A stretch of 64,000 nucleotides of DNA. Source: Pomphorhynchus laevis (Eukaryota > Acanthocephala > Palaeacanthocephala > Echinorhynchida > Pomphorhynchidae). How positions within the stretch are numbered: the stretch's first letter is position 1; each line of letters starts with the position of its first letter. Shown here piece by piece: positions 1-11,518 of the stretch. The notes below the pieces were generated by a model that was not told where the DNA came from, did no database searches, and saw only the letters and a list, made by a program, of their open reading frames with translations. A program made the position numbers and the translations under genes. The stretch is from positions 124,001 through 188,000 of the forward strand of contig WNNJ02000543.1 in assembly GCA_012934845.2 (NCBI GenBank). The letters are read 5' to 3'.

Positions 1-455
1 ACCATTAAGCACTGCTACTTTAAAATTAAAGTTGTTTTATTGACGCACTACTTTTCATACGCAACATCTAAACATTGGTTCATGAATTTTATTTTTTAAG
101 ATAAATCTTTCAACAGACCAAATTAATGTACGCTTATCAAAAGATGAAATATGGATTAAGGGAATAGTGGAAAACATAGAAGTCAATGATAATGTTAAGT
201 TAAGATTATGGTCTACGAAGAAGACTGAAAGAGATAGAAATAAAATTATTAAGCAAATGCAAATCACGGATAAAGTCCAGAGTTCACGGGTATTGCTTTA
301 ATTTTTGAAGTTTGAAGCCATTAACAAATATTGCTGAGAAGTTTTTTGTTAATAAATGTAAGCAATGTATTGATGATTAGAAAATGTTGATTTTTTTATC
401 GTAGACGATATTACACAAATCAAATCAGCTATTGAGTCTACGTGTTTAGTATAAT
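1..455. other. no recognisable gene
   Basis: AT-rich sequence. A short open frame on the minus strand resembles no family I know. Near 420-445 there is a fragment of the Naiad pseudo-LTR end (GAGTCTACGT), which recurs at many places in the window. I see nothing else here. Confidence 0.5.
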
Positions 456-459
456 TTTC

Positions 460-845
460 CACTAATCATTTTAAATTTATTTTTAATACTACAGTGTTGA
501 TTTATATATTTTAATATTTTCTGTTTGATTTTATTCTTATAGTAACTTCGTTTTAAATTGCATTTATTAAATTATTTAAATGAATTTAAATAACTCAATA
601 TCGTTACATATTGTTAAAATTCTTAAAATTTCATAATTTAATGTATTATTTTTATATTAAATGGTATGCATGAATGCTCATGCAAAAATATGTTTCTTGA
701 AAATTTAAATATGTCATCTTTACGATATAAATAAAAAGTAGTTTTAATCGATGTTAATTTAATGCTCATATCAAGATATACACCTTCTTTATCATTAATA
801 TTGGTTTTGTTAGGAAAGAGGCTACCTGGATAAATTTGTTCGGTT
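460..845 (-). mobile_element. Naiad-type PLE, RT C-terminal fragment
   Basis: Read on the minus strand, this carries the end of the Naiad-like RT: the region around FLTKPILMIKKVY, then FCMSIHAYH and IKQKILKYINQHCSIKN. These align to the intact C-terminus seen at 31725-32166. Several frame breaks make it a dead 5'-truncated copy. Its 5' limit is an abrupt junction near 845 with unrelated DNA, as expected for truncated PLE insertions. Confidence 0.75.
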
Positions 846-919
846 ATTGTTCGATTTTATGCTGCCAGAAAGAGTTGCATTTGGTACGTAGTAGGTTGAG
901 ATAAGACCGGCCAATATCA

Positions 920-1142
920 AATCAAATCAGCTAACTGAGTCTACTTATTTAATATAATTATAAAATAAACAAAACATAATAATGCTAAATCAAAATTTAA
1001 TAATTAAATAATAAAATTAATAATTGTTTTCAGATTTTCTATAATTTAAATCAAGTTAAAATATAAAATTAAAATTTAAAATAAACGTCATTTTTATGAA
1101 TTGACTAATAAATAACAGACGTTGTATCAGAATAAGAATTAG
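920..1142 (-). repeat. Naiad pseudo-LTR, AT-rich part
   Basis: Minus-strand copy of the roughly 220-bp AT-rich segment that follows the structured motif in every fuller pLTR. It carries AAATAACAGACGTTGTATCA at its motif-proximal end and TCAGCTAACTGAGTCTACTT at the other end. Parallel copies lie at 18676-18895, 21190-21410, 33100-33260 and 34470-34655. Confidence 0.75.
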
Positions 1143-1232
1143 AGGTCATCAGGAGGAACTGCTATGCTATCAGGTTTCGACCCCTAACTCCTCTACCCAA
1201 TATAGCAGTGGGGTCAAATACATGCTAATAAT
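1143..1232 (-). ncRNA. pLTR structured RNA motif, copy K1
   Basis: Minus-strand copy of the motif described at 32660-32772. Helix a is GACCCC/GGGGTC instead of GGCCCC/GGGGCC, so both strands of the helix have changed together. Helix c is GAGGA/TCCTC, and GTA, GAAACC and CTGATGA are all present. The upstream hairpin is partly decayed (ATGAACATTATTAGCATGTATT). No function is proven; the case for a folded RNA is the covariation. Confidence 0.6.
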
Positions 1233-1234
1233 GT

Positions 1235-1900
1235 TCATATAAGAGTTTAAAAGTTTAAATTTATAATTTATTCTTTATATTATTGTGTTGATTTATATAT
1301 TTTACTATTTTATGCTTGATGTTATTTTTATAATAACCTAGTTTAAAATATGTATCTATTAAATTATTTAAATGATTTTGAAGAAAGCCAATATCACTTA
1401 CATATTGTTGCAATTCTTAAAATTTCATTATTTAATGTATTATATTTTATATTATATGGTATGCATGAATGCTCATGCAAAAATATGTTTCTTGTAAATT
1501 TAAATAAATTAATAGTAGTTTTAGTTAATGTTAATTTAATGTTCATATCTAGATATACACCTTCTTTATCATTAATATTGGTTTTGTTAAGAATAAAGCT
1601 TTTTGGATAAATTTGTTCACTAATTGAATAAAAATTATTAGAATTAAATACGCATATATCATCAATGAATCGAAGCATATATTTCATATATTTATATAAT
1701 TTAGATTTATTTTTTAAACAGTTATGAACAAATTCATATTCTATAAAGCTTAAAAATAAGTTAGCTTATAATTGGGCCACTATTACCTTCCATTGGAATA
1801 CCTTTTACTTGTCTAAATATAGATGTCCCTACTTTTAACTAATTTTGATTTATTTAAATCCCTAAATATTTTCAAAAATCAAAATTATTTAGAATTTATA
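1235..1900 (-). mobile_element. Naiad-type PLE, RT palm-to-end fragment
   Basis: The minus strand encodes RT motif C as FIDDICVFNSNN (the second half of the palm) and then the conserved tail with the HEHSCIPYN motif and KIVKYINQH. A 97-residue stretch (1394-1687) is still open but lacks a few residues that other copies have between LFKF and the preceding strand. The element is 5'-truncated near 1900 and is followed directly by its pLTR motif at 1143-1232. Confidence 0.8.
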
Positions 1901-1989
1901 ATTTATAATTGCCTTTTTTCTTGCATGAAAAAAAGGCAATTTTTATGAATCGACTGATAAATAATATACGATGAATTCGAATAAGGATT

Positions 1990-2078
1990 AGAGTTCATCA
2001 GGAGAAAATGCTATGCTATCAGGTTACGATCGCTATTCCTCGACACAGCATAGCAGCCGTTCTATAGCGACCTAGTTT
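1990..2078 (-). ncRNA. pLTR structured RNA motif, diverged copy K2
   Basis: A diverged copy of the Naiad pLTR motif. Helix a has a quite different sequence, GGTCGC pairing with GCGATC, yet all six pairs are kept (one G-U). Helix b (CTGCTATG/CATAGCA) and CTCCTGATGA are kept, and the cleavage-like triplet is GTC. The GAAA word is GTAA here. A near-identical copy, with the same neighbouring Naiad sequence, lies at 42145-42228. Confidence 0.55.
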
Positions 2079-2079
2079 A

Positions 2080-2840
2080 AATTTGCACATATTAAATTAT
2101 TCAAATGATTTTGAAGAAATACAATATCGTTACAAATATTTGCAATTATTTAAATATCATTATTTAATGTATTATATTTTATATTATATGGTATGCATGA
2201 ATGCTTATGCAAAAATATGTTTCTTGTAAATTTAAATATGTCATCGTTACGGTATAAATTAAATGTAGTTTTAATTGACGTTAATTTAATGTTCATATCT
2301 AGATACATATCTTCTTTGTCATTAATATTGGTTTTATTAAGAATTAGGCTACCTGAATAAATTTATTGGCTTATTGAATTAGAATTAAATACACATGTAT
2401 CATCAATGAATCAAAGCATATATTTCATATATTTATATAATTTAGATTTATTTTTTAAACAGTTATGAACAAATTCATATTCTATAAAGCTTAAAAATAA
2501 GTTAGTTATAATTGGGCCACTATTACCTTCCATTGGAATACATTTTACTTGTCTAAATATAGATGTCCCTACTTTTAACTAATTTTGATTTATTTAAATA
2601 TTTAAGGATTCTAACAATTCAATTTTATCCATATATTTATATTTACTTGATGGTTCAATTTTTGTTAGATAGGCGTTATAGTTATTATACCATATATATG
2701 TATATCTTTTTCCGAATATAAGATTAATTAATTTTACTAACGCTTCTTTAATATCTGCTAAATCTAGATTTGCATAAAGCGTACTAAAATCGTAGTATTT
2801 ATATTCTATAATATAAATAATCATTCTCAAAATCTCGTTG
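2080..2840 (-). mobile_element. Naiad-type PLE, RT fragment
   Basis: On the minus strand this begins at RT motif A (DFSTLYANLDLADIKEALVK). It continues through the GNSGPII turn and motif C, degraded to FIDDTCVFNSN, and ends in the HKHSCIPYN tail. It has several stops and is dead. From about 2845 the sequence changes to a different PLE-like end with GACGAAACGTT (2845-2935), then a further short Naiad scrap at 2952-3045. The region is therefore a stack of fragments rather than one insertion. Confidence 0.8.
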
Positions 2841-3059
2841 ACGGCGACATGTCAATGGTGACGAAACGTTATCCTGTTGCAGTCTAAGGCATGAGCACTG
2901 TGCCGCGTGTCGACACTCCGCAGATACACAGATTCCTTTGACAGAATTCTAATAATCAAATTTTATCCATATATTTATATTTACTTGGTTTAATTTTTCT
3001 TAGTAATGCGTTATAGCTTTTATAACATATGTATATCTTTTTCCGAAATATTTAAAGTT

Positions 3060-3485
3060 TTCTTTTCAGTGTTTTTAAATAGATAATTAATTTGTCGATT
3101 AAAATGTCAGCTTGTGAACAAATAAGTTGTTTAATCATTTGCCATTTTCAAATAATTTTTAATTTTATTTTGATAGTTTAATAATTTTAAATCATATTTT
3201 GATAGTTTAATAATAAATATTAAATTTATTTTTTAAAACATGTCTTTATTTATAAACTTGCTTTATCTCGATATTGAACTTTTGTAATCAATAATTTATC
3301 TAAGATGCTGATGTAAACCTGTATTTATTGAAAAAATCAGTTAAAATTATAAAAAATAATTTAAATAAAAATTTCCAATTTATCAATCCCAGGATAATTT
3401 TTGATGTACCAGTGATAATTTTTGATATGTCAGTGATATGTTTTAGTTGTATCTAGGTATGTTTCTATAACCGGGACTCGAGATT
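3060..3485. other. AT-rich interval, no gene
   Basis: Strongly AT-rich DNA with no open frame worth naming and no repeat I can match elsewhere in the window, apart from general similarity to the A/T-rich pLTR bodies. Confidence 0.5.
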
Positions 3486-3489
3486 TAGT

Positions 3490-4020
3490 CCTTTTGATCA
3501 TGACCCTAAGTTCATTCACAATAGGTAGGATAGGTAAGAAAACAGCGATTAATTAAAAGCTTTGCCTTTAAAGCTCTCTTTACCACAACTGATCTGCACG
3601 AAGAACCCGTTACTGCGCTGCACAAATCCGTCTTTCGATCTCTATTATTTCTACCATCACTCGAGAGCAATACACCAAAGTACTTGAACTTTTTAACGTC
3701 AATTTAAACCTTATTACCAATTTATATCGATGATGCTATCTTGTTTCGAGCTGAGCACATTGAGACAGTTTTGAATTTGCTAACTACTATACCGGCCACT
3801 TGACGTTCCGCCTTAAATCGCTCCAGAAAGCAGTGTCGGTCATAAGTATTGGAGGCCAACAAGACAACATCGTCTGCCAAAAGCTAATATGATATAATGA
3901 TGAGACCAAACTGAAGACCAAACTCTTACATAGCGGCTAGTCTCACAATTTTGTTCATGTGAACAGGGAACAAAAAGTAAAAAAGGTGGACAACCCTGAC
4001 GGAGCTAGACACCTATATTT
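3490..4020 (-). mobile_element. LINE reverse transcriptase relic (RTE/Rex-like)
   Basis: The minus strand shows RT motif C as LLADDVVLLASNTYD. Next come the thumb-side words AGIVVSKFKTVSMCS and KKFKYFGVLLSSDG, the usual KFKYLGVxFxSxG element just after the palm. The same arrangement, in another copy, lies at 54090-55660. The frame is broken several times and only the middle third of the RT remains. Family assignment within LINEs is tentative. Confidence 0.6.
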
Positions 4021-4026
4021 TAATCC

Positions 4027-4935
4027 TTAATATAATCCAATATTTAAGGATTCTATTAATTTAATTTTATCCATATATTTATATTTATTTAATGGTTTAA
4101 TTTTTGTAAGATAGACGTTATGGTTATTATAACATATATATGTATATCTTTTTCCGAATATAAGATTAATTAATTTTACTAACGCTTCTTTAATATCTAC
4201 TAAATCTAGATTTGTATAAAGCGTACTAAAATCGTATGTATTTATATTTTGAAAATTTATTCCTTTTGTGTGTTCTAAAAATTCTTTTGTAGAATTAATA
4301 CTGAAATAGTGTTTAATACCAGTATTAATTTCGATTACCTTGCAATATTTTTTAAAGTGTGCTTTAATTATTTTAAGTATTTTATTCATATAAGCAGAAA
4401 GTGGTTTTAATGTACATTTAAACGCACTACATATGAACCTAGGTTTTATTGGATTTTTATGTAATTTTGGATTCCAATATAATATAGGTATAGTTTTATT
4501 ATCTGATTCAATTTTTATACCCTTTTTAGCCATTATAGAACAGTGACTTGTAATAATTGTTTCAAAACTCAACCCACTACGTTCATATGTTGGATTAACA
4601 TTTAAATCATTAGAATTTTCGTCTTTCATTAGTATATCATAATAAAGCTTTTTGCATATGAAGACAAAGTTATTACTAGTTTTATCAATAGTTGTTTTTG
4701 TATAGTTATCCTTTAATTTGGTAAGTTCAGTATACATATCTTTATTAATTTGATCTTTCCTTTTATAATTGTTTGATATTCTCATTTTATCTCTAATTTT
4801 ATCAAATATATGTTTTCCAAATGTTTATCTTTGATGTATTTAAGCTTTCACTATTAATCAGCTTACCAAAGTAAGCATTTAAGTCATTATAGAACGAATT
4901 GTAAATTTTATTTTTATTGTTATTATTGTTTATCT
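4027..4935 (-). mobile_element. Naiad-type PLE, RT fingers and palm (252-residue open frame)
   Basis: A long open stretch of the Naiad RT runs from 4785 down to 4027. It carries the linker helices, then ILYWNPKLHKNPIKPRFI (fingers; LPKxHK-like in other PLEs) and motif A as YDFSTLYTNLDL. It ends just before motif B at a junction with the LINE relic below 4026. The frame upstream of 4785 (SKLINSESLNTSKINIWK) belongs to the same element with one break. It is the best-preserved view of this RT region and confirms PLE rather than LINE identity. Confidence 0.85.
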
Positions 4936-4941
4936 TCCATC

Positions 4942-5962
4942 GTGGTCCCTTTCGGCTTTGAAGTTATTCAGTACGCTGACGATATAGTAATCTATGCATC
5001 ATGCACACTTACATCTGCATCCAACCTCGCTTCTGATGCATCGTCTTGCCTCTCTGCTATTCACGCATATCTTTGTTCAATCCGTATGTTTTTAAACAAC
5101 GAGAAATCTAACATAATGTGGATAACACCGCGCCACTCTTACACCCTCGATTTTCCAGTATGCATACACAATTTCCGTCTACCAGAAGTGACTATCATGA
5201 CAATCCTCGGTGTCCCTTTTGACAATAATATCTCGTTTCTGCCTTTTATTCGTAGCAAGATCAGTTCATGCTCCCTCATCCTCCGTGACATTCGAAGTGT
5301 CCTTAGAAACCTCGACGTCAAATCGACAGCTATTTTAATCTCCAGCCTTTTATTGCCTCGTCTAGAATATTGCTTAGGTCTTCTTGTAAGCTGTCCAACA
5401 TATCAATTTCACTATCTACAAAGGATTCTACACATGGCTGCTAGGGTCATCTTCCGCCTTCGTAAGTACGACCACATCTCCAACACCCTCCGCATCCTTA
5501 ACTGGCTCGACATTCCGAGCCGCATAACCTCTCAAATTCTCACACTTGCATGGCAAATCAAATTCCGGCACAACCCTCCTTATCTATATCTTCCTGATAG
5601 CGCATCCAATATGACGACTGGTCTCTCCCTAAGAAGTCATCGCTCCTACTCGCTTTTCGTCCCCCGTCACAACGGTAATCACGGATATCGTGCGTTCACC
5701 ATCGCTGCACCACGCCTTTGGAACAAACTTCCTCGAGACACAAAATCATTGACGTCGCTTAAACACTTCAAAACTTCCTTGATCGCCATACTTCTTGCAA
5801 ACGAACTAAAATAACACTTTCAGCCGCAATCAATTCAATAACTCTACATACAAGTTCAAACACTCATCGGACGTAAACTTGTCTTTTTATTTTTATAGTG
5901 GGCCTGTAAATGGTTCTATTTTACCATAACGGCCACTCTTAATAAATTCTATTCTATTCTAT
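4942..5962 (+). mobile_element. CR1/L2-like LINE, 3' end of ORF2
   Basis: A 290-residue open frame (4942-5814) begins inside RT motif C (VIQYADDIVIYAS). It runs through the thumb and ends in the element's C-terminal tail, with the FTIAAPRLWNKLPRDTKSLT word that closes ORF2 of CR1/L2/Daphne-type LINEs. A roughly 130-bp 3' UTR follows and ends in AATAAA plus TTCTATTCTATTCTATT, the short-repeat tail typical of this group in place of a poly(A). The copy is strongly 5'-truncated but still fully open, so it is fairly young. Its codons are much richer in G+C than the Naiad sequence just upstream. It abuts the RLE-LINE at 5968. Confidence 0.85.
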
Positions 5963-5967
5963 TAAAC

Positions 5968-8115
5968 AGTATCAACTACTGACGAAGGGCAACAAAAGTA
6001 CTAGCTAGCACAGATATTCTCGATGAAAAATTTGAGTCACATATCCTACAATCAGACGATATTATTGATAACGCAACAGTTTTATCAATCCTCCAGGAGC
6101 TACACCCTGCTGCAAAGCCACTAGAGCAAGACGCTCTTCCGTCGTTACCGTTTCCTGGCTGCAAACTTTATCGCGCATGTCGCTTTTTCTGCACTGGATG
6201 AAACTCATATCCTTAGATCTAGTAAGAAGATCAAAGGGAGCACTTGACCTTCGGGTCTAGACTCCCAAGCGTGGCTTCGCATGCTTACAGAATTTAGGCC
6301 TCAATATATGAATCTTGTCAACGTACTCGCCAACTTTGCAATATACATCGCGACAGAAAAAATTAGCCCCGGTACTCTAAATGCTTTCACCGAATGCCGT
6401 CTAGTTGTGCTGGAAAAGAAATCCGGTAGAATTCCCCAATCGGAATTTACAACACCGAAAAACGTATCATAAGCAGTGCAAATTTGGATGTCACACGCAA
6501 TTACATACAAGACGTCTCTGGATGCACACAATTAGGTGATTCGCAAAGAGTGGTATATAGGCTGTGATATGCTCGTTAAGGAAATAGTTTCATCGACGAA
6601 ACGACTACTGCATATTGACGATTGACGCGAACAACTCCTTCAATCAAACAAATCGATATGTTGCGCTACACAACATTGAATACGTGTGCCTGTCGCTATG
6701 CTGTCACCTTCGCAACATCTACTCAACTCCAGCGTAATTACCAGTAGGGTCCCACAATATGTTCTCTACTGAAGGATTTACTCAAGGCGATCCTTTCGCA
6801 ATGGCCGGATTCGCCCTAAATTCCCTACCACTTATAGCATTGATCCAGCGAAGAGTACCTTCTGTTTTCCAAAGGTGGTATGCTGATGACGCCAACTTTG
6901 AAGGAACCATTGACACGTTGAAGGATGTATGGAGAATGTTTCTTTCGGAAGGTCCTAAATACGGTTCCTGTGTTAATGCGAAGAAGTCCTAGATTTTGTC
7001 ACAATGCTCTATCAACGAAGCTGAATTTTCTAACCTTAGCATCAAAATCTCCGCCGATGGCATTAAAATACTCGGCACGCCTATTGGCTCCAGCGAATTA
7101 AAAAAACATATCCGTAGCTGAACTGACAGCAAATTAGATTTTGATGATCAAACGTCTGTTTATTGTAGCTAACGCTGATCCGCACGCCGCTTTTGCTGGA
7201 CTAACTCACACTGTTCAATACAAGTGGATGCATATAATGGGCACTTGTGAGTGCTCTGAGACTGTGTGGATTGATCTGATAAATACACTTACTCAACAGT
7301 TACTTCCTAGATTCGTTATGTGGAACCTAAACGACGATTGCGTAGCAATGCTGTGCTCTCTAATAAAATTAGGCGGTTTGTTAATCATCCATCCCGGATT
7401 CAGAGCAAAATTGGAACGATTATCCTCGCAGATGATTGTCTCAACTTACGATTTTGACCTTATTAGTAATGATCTGAGAGACAAACAAATAACGACGCTG
7501 CGTGCAATGACACAACTTAGAGTTCAAGCACATCAAGAACGTATTTTCAGGCTATCCATTCTAGATACACTAGCGACGAATAATCTGATCGCGCACATGA
7601 ACGGTGCGTTACCTTCAATCCGGCATGATGCTGTTAGAGATATTATTTCGCAACATTTCGTTACAATTTCATATTGAGTAGAATGGGAACCACAACTAAT
7701 CGCCATCCCTGACGACATGGCTTTCGAACAAACCACAACTCTACGTGATCAGAATGCACGGCTTGATATCGTTTGTTCTGGACTTTACGACAATTAATTT
7801 GAGCGGACGTTCTTTGACGTCAATGTTTTCTCTGTACATGCTCAATCGAACATCTCTCGTAAACCAGATTCGGTTTTTAAATACAATGAGAGTCACAAAA
7901 AGAACAAATACGCCGAACGAGCAGGTGCGGTTGAAAGCGCTTCGTTCTCGTCACTGATTTTCTCGACATCCGGAGGATTCGGTAAAGAATATGAGACTCT
8001 AATAAAGCTAATTACCACCAAAACAGCAAATCTGTCAACCAGGGCATATTCTGATACAGCCGTCAAAATTAAACGCGATATTGGCTTTGAGATTGCATGC
8101 TCTGTGTAAGCATGC
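5968..8115 (+). mobile_element. RLE-type LINE, copy A (RT plus endonuclease, broken)
   Basis: Relic of a LINE with a C-terminal restriction-like endonuclease. In order it shows the pre-RT region (LNAFTECRLVVLEKKSG), motif B (GFTQGDPFAMAGFA), motif C (RWYADDANFEG), motif D (GPKYGSCVNAKKS) and the thumb (ADPHAAFAGLTHTVQYKW). The C-terminal RH(N/D)xxRD word follows (PSIRHDAVRDII), then the nuclease residues ARLDI...FFDVNVFSVHAQ. Compared with 62160-63530, about 120 residues including the zinc knuckle are missing between the thumb and PSIRHD, so there is an internal deletion. There are several frame breaks. The N-terminal cysteine domain seen in copies B and C is absent because the copy is 5'-truncated at the CR1/L2 tail. 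Confidence 0.8.
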
Positions 8116-8229
8116 CTCCGTGCAGCAAGATTAAGAAGATAATAAATATTCAAAAATTTTATAACATCCAGACATAAATTATAGTTTCGTAAATTGCAGG
8201 CCCATTTGCGGTAACCATTTCTTATAATA

Positions 8230-9345
8230 ATCAAAAATAATAATCTATAGAAAAATTAATCTATATGTATACCCTTTTAATAGTATTTTCCTTAATTCAC
8301 AATTTTCAATTAATTCTAGATTATGAATAAATATATGTTTATTTATTTTATCAAAATTAAGACTTTTGAAATTGCATTCTGTTTCTATAACAGAATGTTT
8401 CTAATATTATCGTTACATATTGATTTTAATTCTTTATTATAATTACAAATTTTTCGTCCTAATGGTGGTAGGAGTTTATACCTTATTTTAGGAATATATT
8501 TACTTAAATCTGACCCTATTATTTCTTTACTTTTAGAATTATTTAAAAGTCCGGCTATATTTATGTTATCTATACATTTATTAATAAAGTTTATGATTAA
8601 TGTATATTTTCTATTGTTATTATTAACATTTATTGTACGATTATAGTATTTTGTATTTCAATAACTGTCTATTATACAACTTAGCCTATCATAGTCGTTA
8701 ATTAATTTTTGATTTATTGAACATATGATATCTTTAGAAAAACTTATTATATTTACATAAAGATCTTTTAGCTTATTATCACTTAAAAGTTGTTTTAATA
8801 TTTCTAATTGTTCATTTATATACATATCTTTTTTAATATTTTTAACTCTATTTTTCCTATTCCTTTTATCACCATGACTTCTTGGTTTGCGTTTAACCGG
8901 ATTATTATAATATAGTTGTTTATTATGTATTATACTACTTCTGCCAATTCCTTGTACCACGTCATTCAATCCTAATGGGTACATGGAATTAAGCGTTTTA
9001 ATCCAAAAATCTTCTTTTTCTAATAGTTTTTGATTTAATGTTGATATGTTTTCTTCAATTATATGTTCTAAAATAAATAATTTACAATATCCTATATCAT
9101 GTCATATTAATCTCATTTGTTTATGAAATATAGTTTGACTATTATGCTGTATATTATATATGTGTTGCCTAAACCTAGTTTTTAACATTTGATATGTTTT
9201 TCCTATATATTGCAATCCACATGTACATTGTATTATATACACTACACCTGCGGTGTTGCAGTTACAATTATTATTAATATTTAATGAAAAACATTTGTTT
9301 GTCGTATTACTTACAATAAACAACTTATTGTTTATTGTTCACAAA
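8230..9345 (-). mobile_element. Naiad-type PLE, N-terminal GIY-YIG nuclease plus linker
   Basis: This fragment fixes the element's architecture. On the minus strand the GIY-YIG nuclease comes first (9323-9102): a CNCN pair, VVYIIQCTCGLQYIGKT (the GIY and YIG strands), then the Arg and His of RFRQHIYNIQH. The linker EEDFWIKTLNSMYPLGLND follows in the same frame, then a basic stretch (NPVKRKPRSHG) and the long helical region leading into the RT. The whole stretch from 9323 to about 8400 is one frame, interrupted only by two TGA codons (9102-9104 and 8658-8660). It ends before the RT palm. N-terminal GIY-YIG order is the hallmark of Naiad/Chlamys PLEs; canonical PLEs have it at the C-terminus (see 26060-28060). 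Confidence 0.85.
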
Positions 9346-9419
9346 TTTTCTTCTTATATTCCTCTCGATGTTCAAACGCCCTGAACAATTGAATAGCACA
9401 TCGAACGTATCATTGGACA

Positions 9420-9900
9420 ATAATTGTTTATTATTTACTATACTACTTCTGCCAATTCCTTGTACCACGTCATTCAATCCAAATGGGTACATGAAATTAG
9501 CGTTTTAATCCAAAAATCTTCTCTTTCTAATAGCTTTAGATTTAATATCAAAAACTATATCAAAACTAGTCACATAGCCACATTAATATTCAAAATTCAC
9601 CAAATTCATTCAAAATATATGAAAAAAATTATTGTCCGATTGTAGTATTTGTATTACAATAACTGTCTATAAAAAACTTAACTTATCATAATCGTTAATA
9701 AATGTTTGATTTATTGAACAAATGATATCTTTAGAAAACTTCTTATATTTACATTCTTAGTCTTTTGTCTCTTAAAGTTGTTTTAATATTATCTTTTTTA
9801 AATTTTCAAGTATATTTTTCTTGTTTCTTTTATCGCCATGACTTCTTGGCTTGCGTATATTTATATATAATACCGAATAATGAACAATATTCTTTGTATT
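9420..9900 (-). mobile_element. Naiad-type PLE, rearranged linker fragments
   Basis: Minus-strand pieces of the Naiad linker out of order. KPRSHG-like sequence lies at 9835-9860, the region equivalent to CIIDSYCNTKYY near 9650, and the WIK-x-YPLGLND segment at 9425-9540. In an intact element WIK...YPLGLND comes before KPRSHG, so this is two fragments joined in the wrong order. All frames are broken. Confidence 0.65.
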
Positions 9901-9937
9901 AAAATAAGATGCACTAGATAATCAAATTTCATCAGAG

Positions 9938-10390
9938 GAAATACGTCATAAGCATGTATTTAGCCCCGCTGCTATGTTGGGCCGAGGAATATAAACCAAC
10001 ACCTGATTTCATAACAGTTATTTCTGATGACTTCTATTTCTTATTCGAATACATCGTATATTATGTGTTACTCTATTCATAAAATTTGATTTTTATTTTA
10101 AATTTTAATTATAAATTCTATCGGTATATAAATATACATTGTATAAAATCTCCTTTATAATTATATATTATTTATAATTATTTATCTTTATTTTGAAATA
10201 TTTTCAAAATGTCAGATCTTATTATTTATTAGTCAATAAATAAAAATTGACTTTTATTTTAAACTTTAATTATAAATTTTATAATTATAAATTGTATAAA
10301 ATCTTATAATTATTTATTTATAATTTATTTTTATTTTTAATTTATATGATATAAAATACGTAGACTAAGTTATCTGATCTTTATAAATTT
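9938..10390 (+). repeat. Naiad pseudo-LTR with decayed structured motif K3
   Basis: Plus-strand pLTR. The leading hairpin (AAATACGT...CATGTATTT) and the GCTGCTATG strand are visible, then CTGATGACTTC, but helix a is destroyed (AGCCCC without a partner). The AT-rich body follows and ends with TACGTAGACTAAGTTATCTG near 10380. Confidence 0.6.
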
Positions 10391-10725
10391 TATTTTTATC
10401 GTAATTTCCACTACTGTTAACAAATAAAAATGCAAAATATTAAAATTCAGGTATACAAAAAAATACCAAAGTATAAGTTATTCCGGCATAAAAGTATTAG
10501 ATGCCGAGTGTAATAGGTAGTGTAATTTCGTTTCTTGCTTAGCTTTTAAAGTTTAATTGTATTTTTAAAATTGCGTTCGAAGTGAATATAATCATTAGTT
10601 GGCTCATTCTCCGGGAAAAATAAAAAATAGTATTATTTCTGAATTTTGGTCAATGCGAATGACCTCTTCAAAAAACACTAGCGTTTGATAAATGATGACA
10701 TAGTATATATTGAATACAAACGAAA
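10390..10725. other. no recognisable gene
   Basis: Intergenic-looking DNA, less A/T-extreme than its flanks. I see no conserved frame, repeat or structure that I can support. Confidence 0.45.
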
Positions 10726-11330
10726 GAATTTAATTGATATGTTGTTTAACCAAACTCTTGTTCGGCGGTAATTGTAAGCCCCAAATGATTTTATTACCTC
10801 CCAAGGTTGATGCAATTTCGATGTGTACCGCCTTCTTGATTAAACGACGAAGTGTATATGGCTCGCATTCAAGAACATTTGTATTGTCGAAATCAATCGT
10901 ATGGGAACTGTTCAACCAATGATTAAATATTGACGAAGAAACGTTGCCTCTTTTAAGATTACCCCTGTGTTGTTCTAGTCGCTTTCGTAGTCATTGTTTG
11001 GTTTGACCGATGTAGACTTTGTTGCAATATTTATAAGCGATGTGATACACTACTTTATTTTTTGAATATATTGGTTTAGTTTTGAAAAAGGAGGTCACAA
11101 AATATCGTTTTTTTATGATAAATTATATTTCGTTGGCCATCAGTATTCAGCGAATCGATCACTCTATTATTATACTCTTCCAAAATGTAAGTGGTAGAAA
11201 AGAAATTGTTGCGGTTGTCTTTATTTTGGTTTTCATTGACTTTGTTCTTCACTATCATATGTTTGCCTTGAAAAACGCGTGTCTAATAGCTTGCAGAGGA
11301 TAGTATTTCTAATAACATAGTAGATATTTC
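10725..11330 (-). mobile_element. canonical PLE, C-terminal GIY-YIG relic
   Basis: The minus strand reads a post-RT connector (TYILEEYNNRVIDSLN) followed by KVVYHIAYKYCNKVYIGQTKQ and RKRLEQHRGNLKRGN, a GIY-YIG nuclease with its GIY/YIG strands, Arg and His. A 60-residue C-terminal tail follows (NVLECEPYTLRRLIKKAVH). The nuclease follows RT-side sequence, so this is the usual PLE order and a different clade from the Naiad-type copies. It has a few stops. Confidence 0.7.
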
Positions 11331-11518
11331 ACAATGCCTAATACGTCTTCCCTTGTCGGTAGAACAAATTTTCCTTGCTCTATAGTGCAATGCAGCAGTA
11401 CTCCGGATTTTACAAAATCATAATCGTAATTACAAATACTTCTTTAATAATACTTCATCTGAGTATTTTGATTCCGTCAGATAATCATAGTCTCCAAAAT
11501 CTTTTGCCACTGTCGTTG

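Noticed and set aside
1350-1610. 86-codon plus-strand open frame
   Set aside because: It is the reverse complement of the Naiad RT tail on the minus strand; its composition is a shadow of that AT-rich coding sequence.
9339-9341. A third in-frame TGA as a selenocysteine codon
   Set aside because: Upstream of it the frame soon has a TAA, and the neighbouring frame reads RNIRRKFVNNKQ, which fits the protein better. The TGA is probably out of frame.
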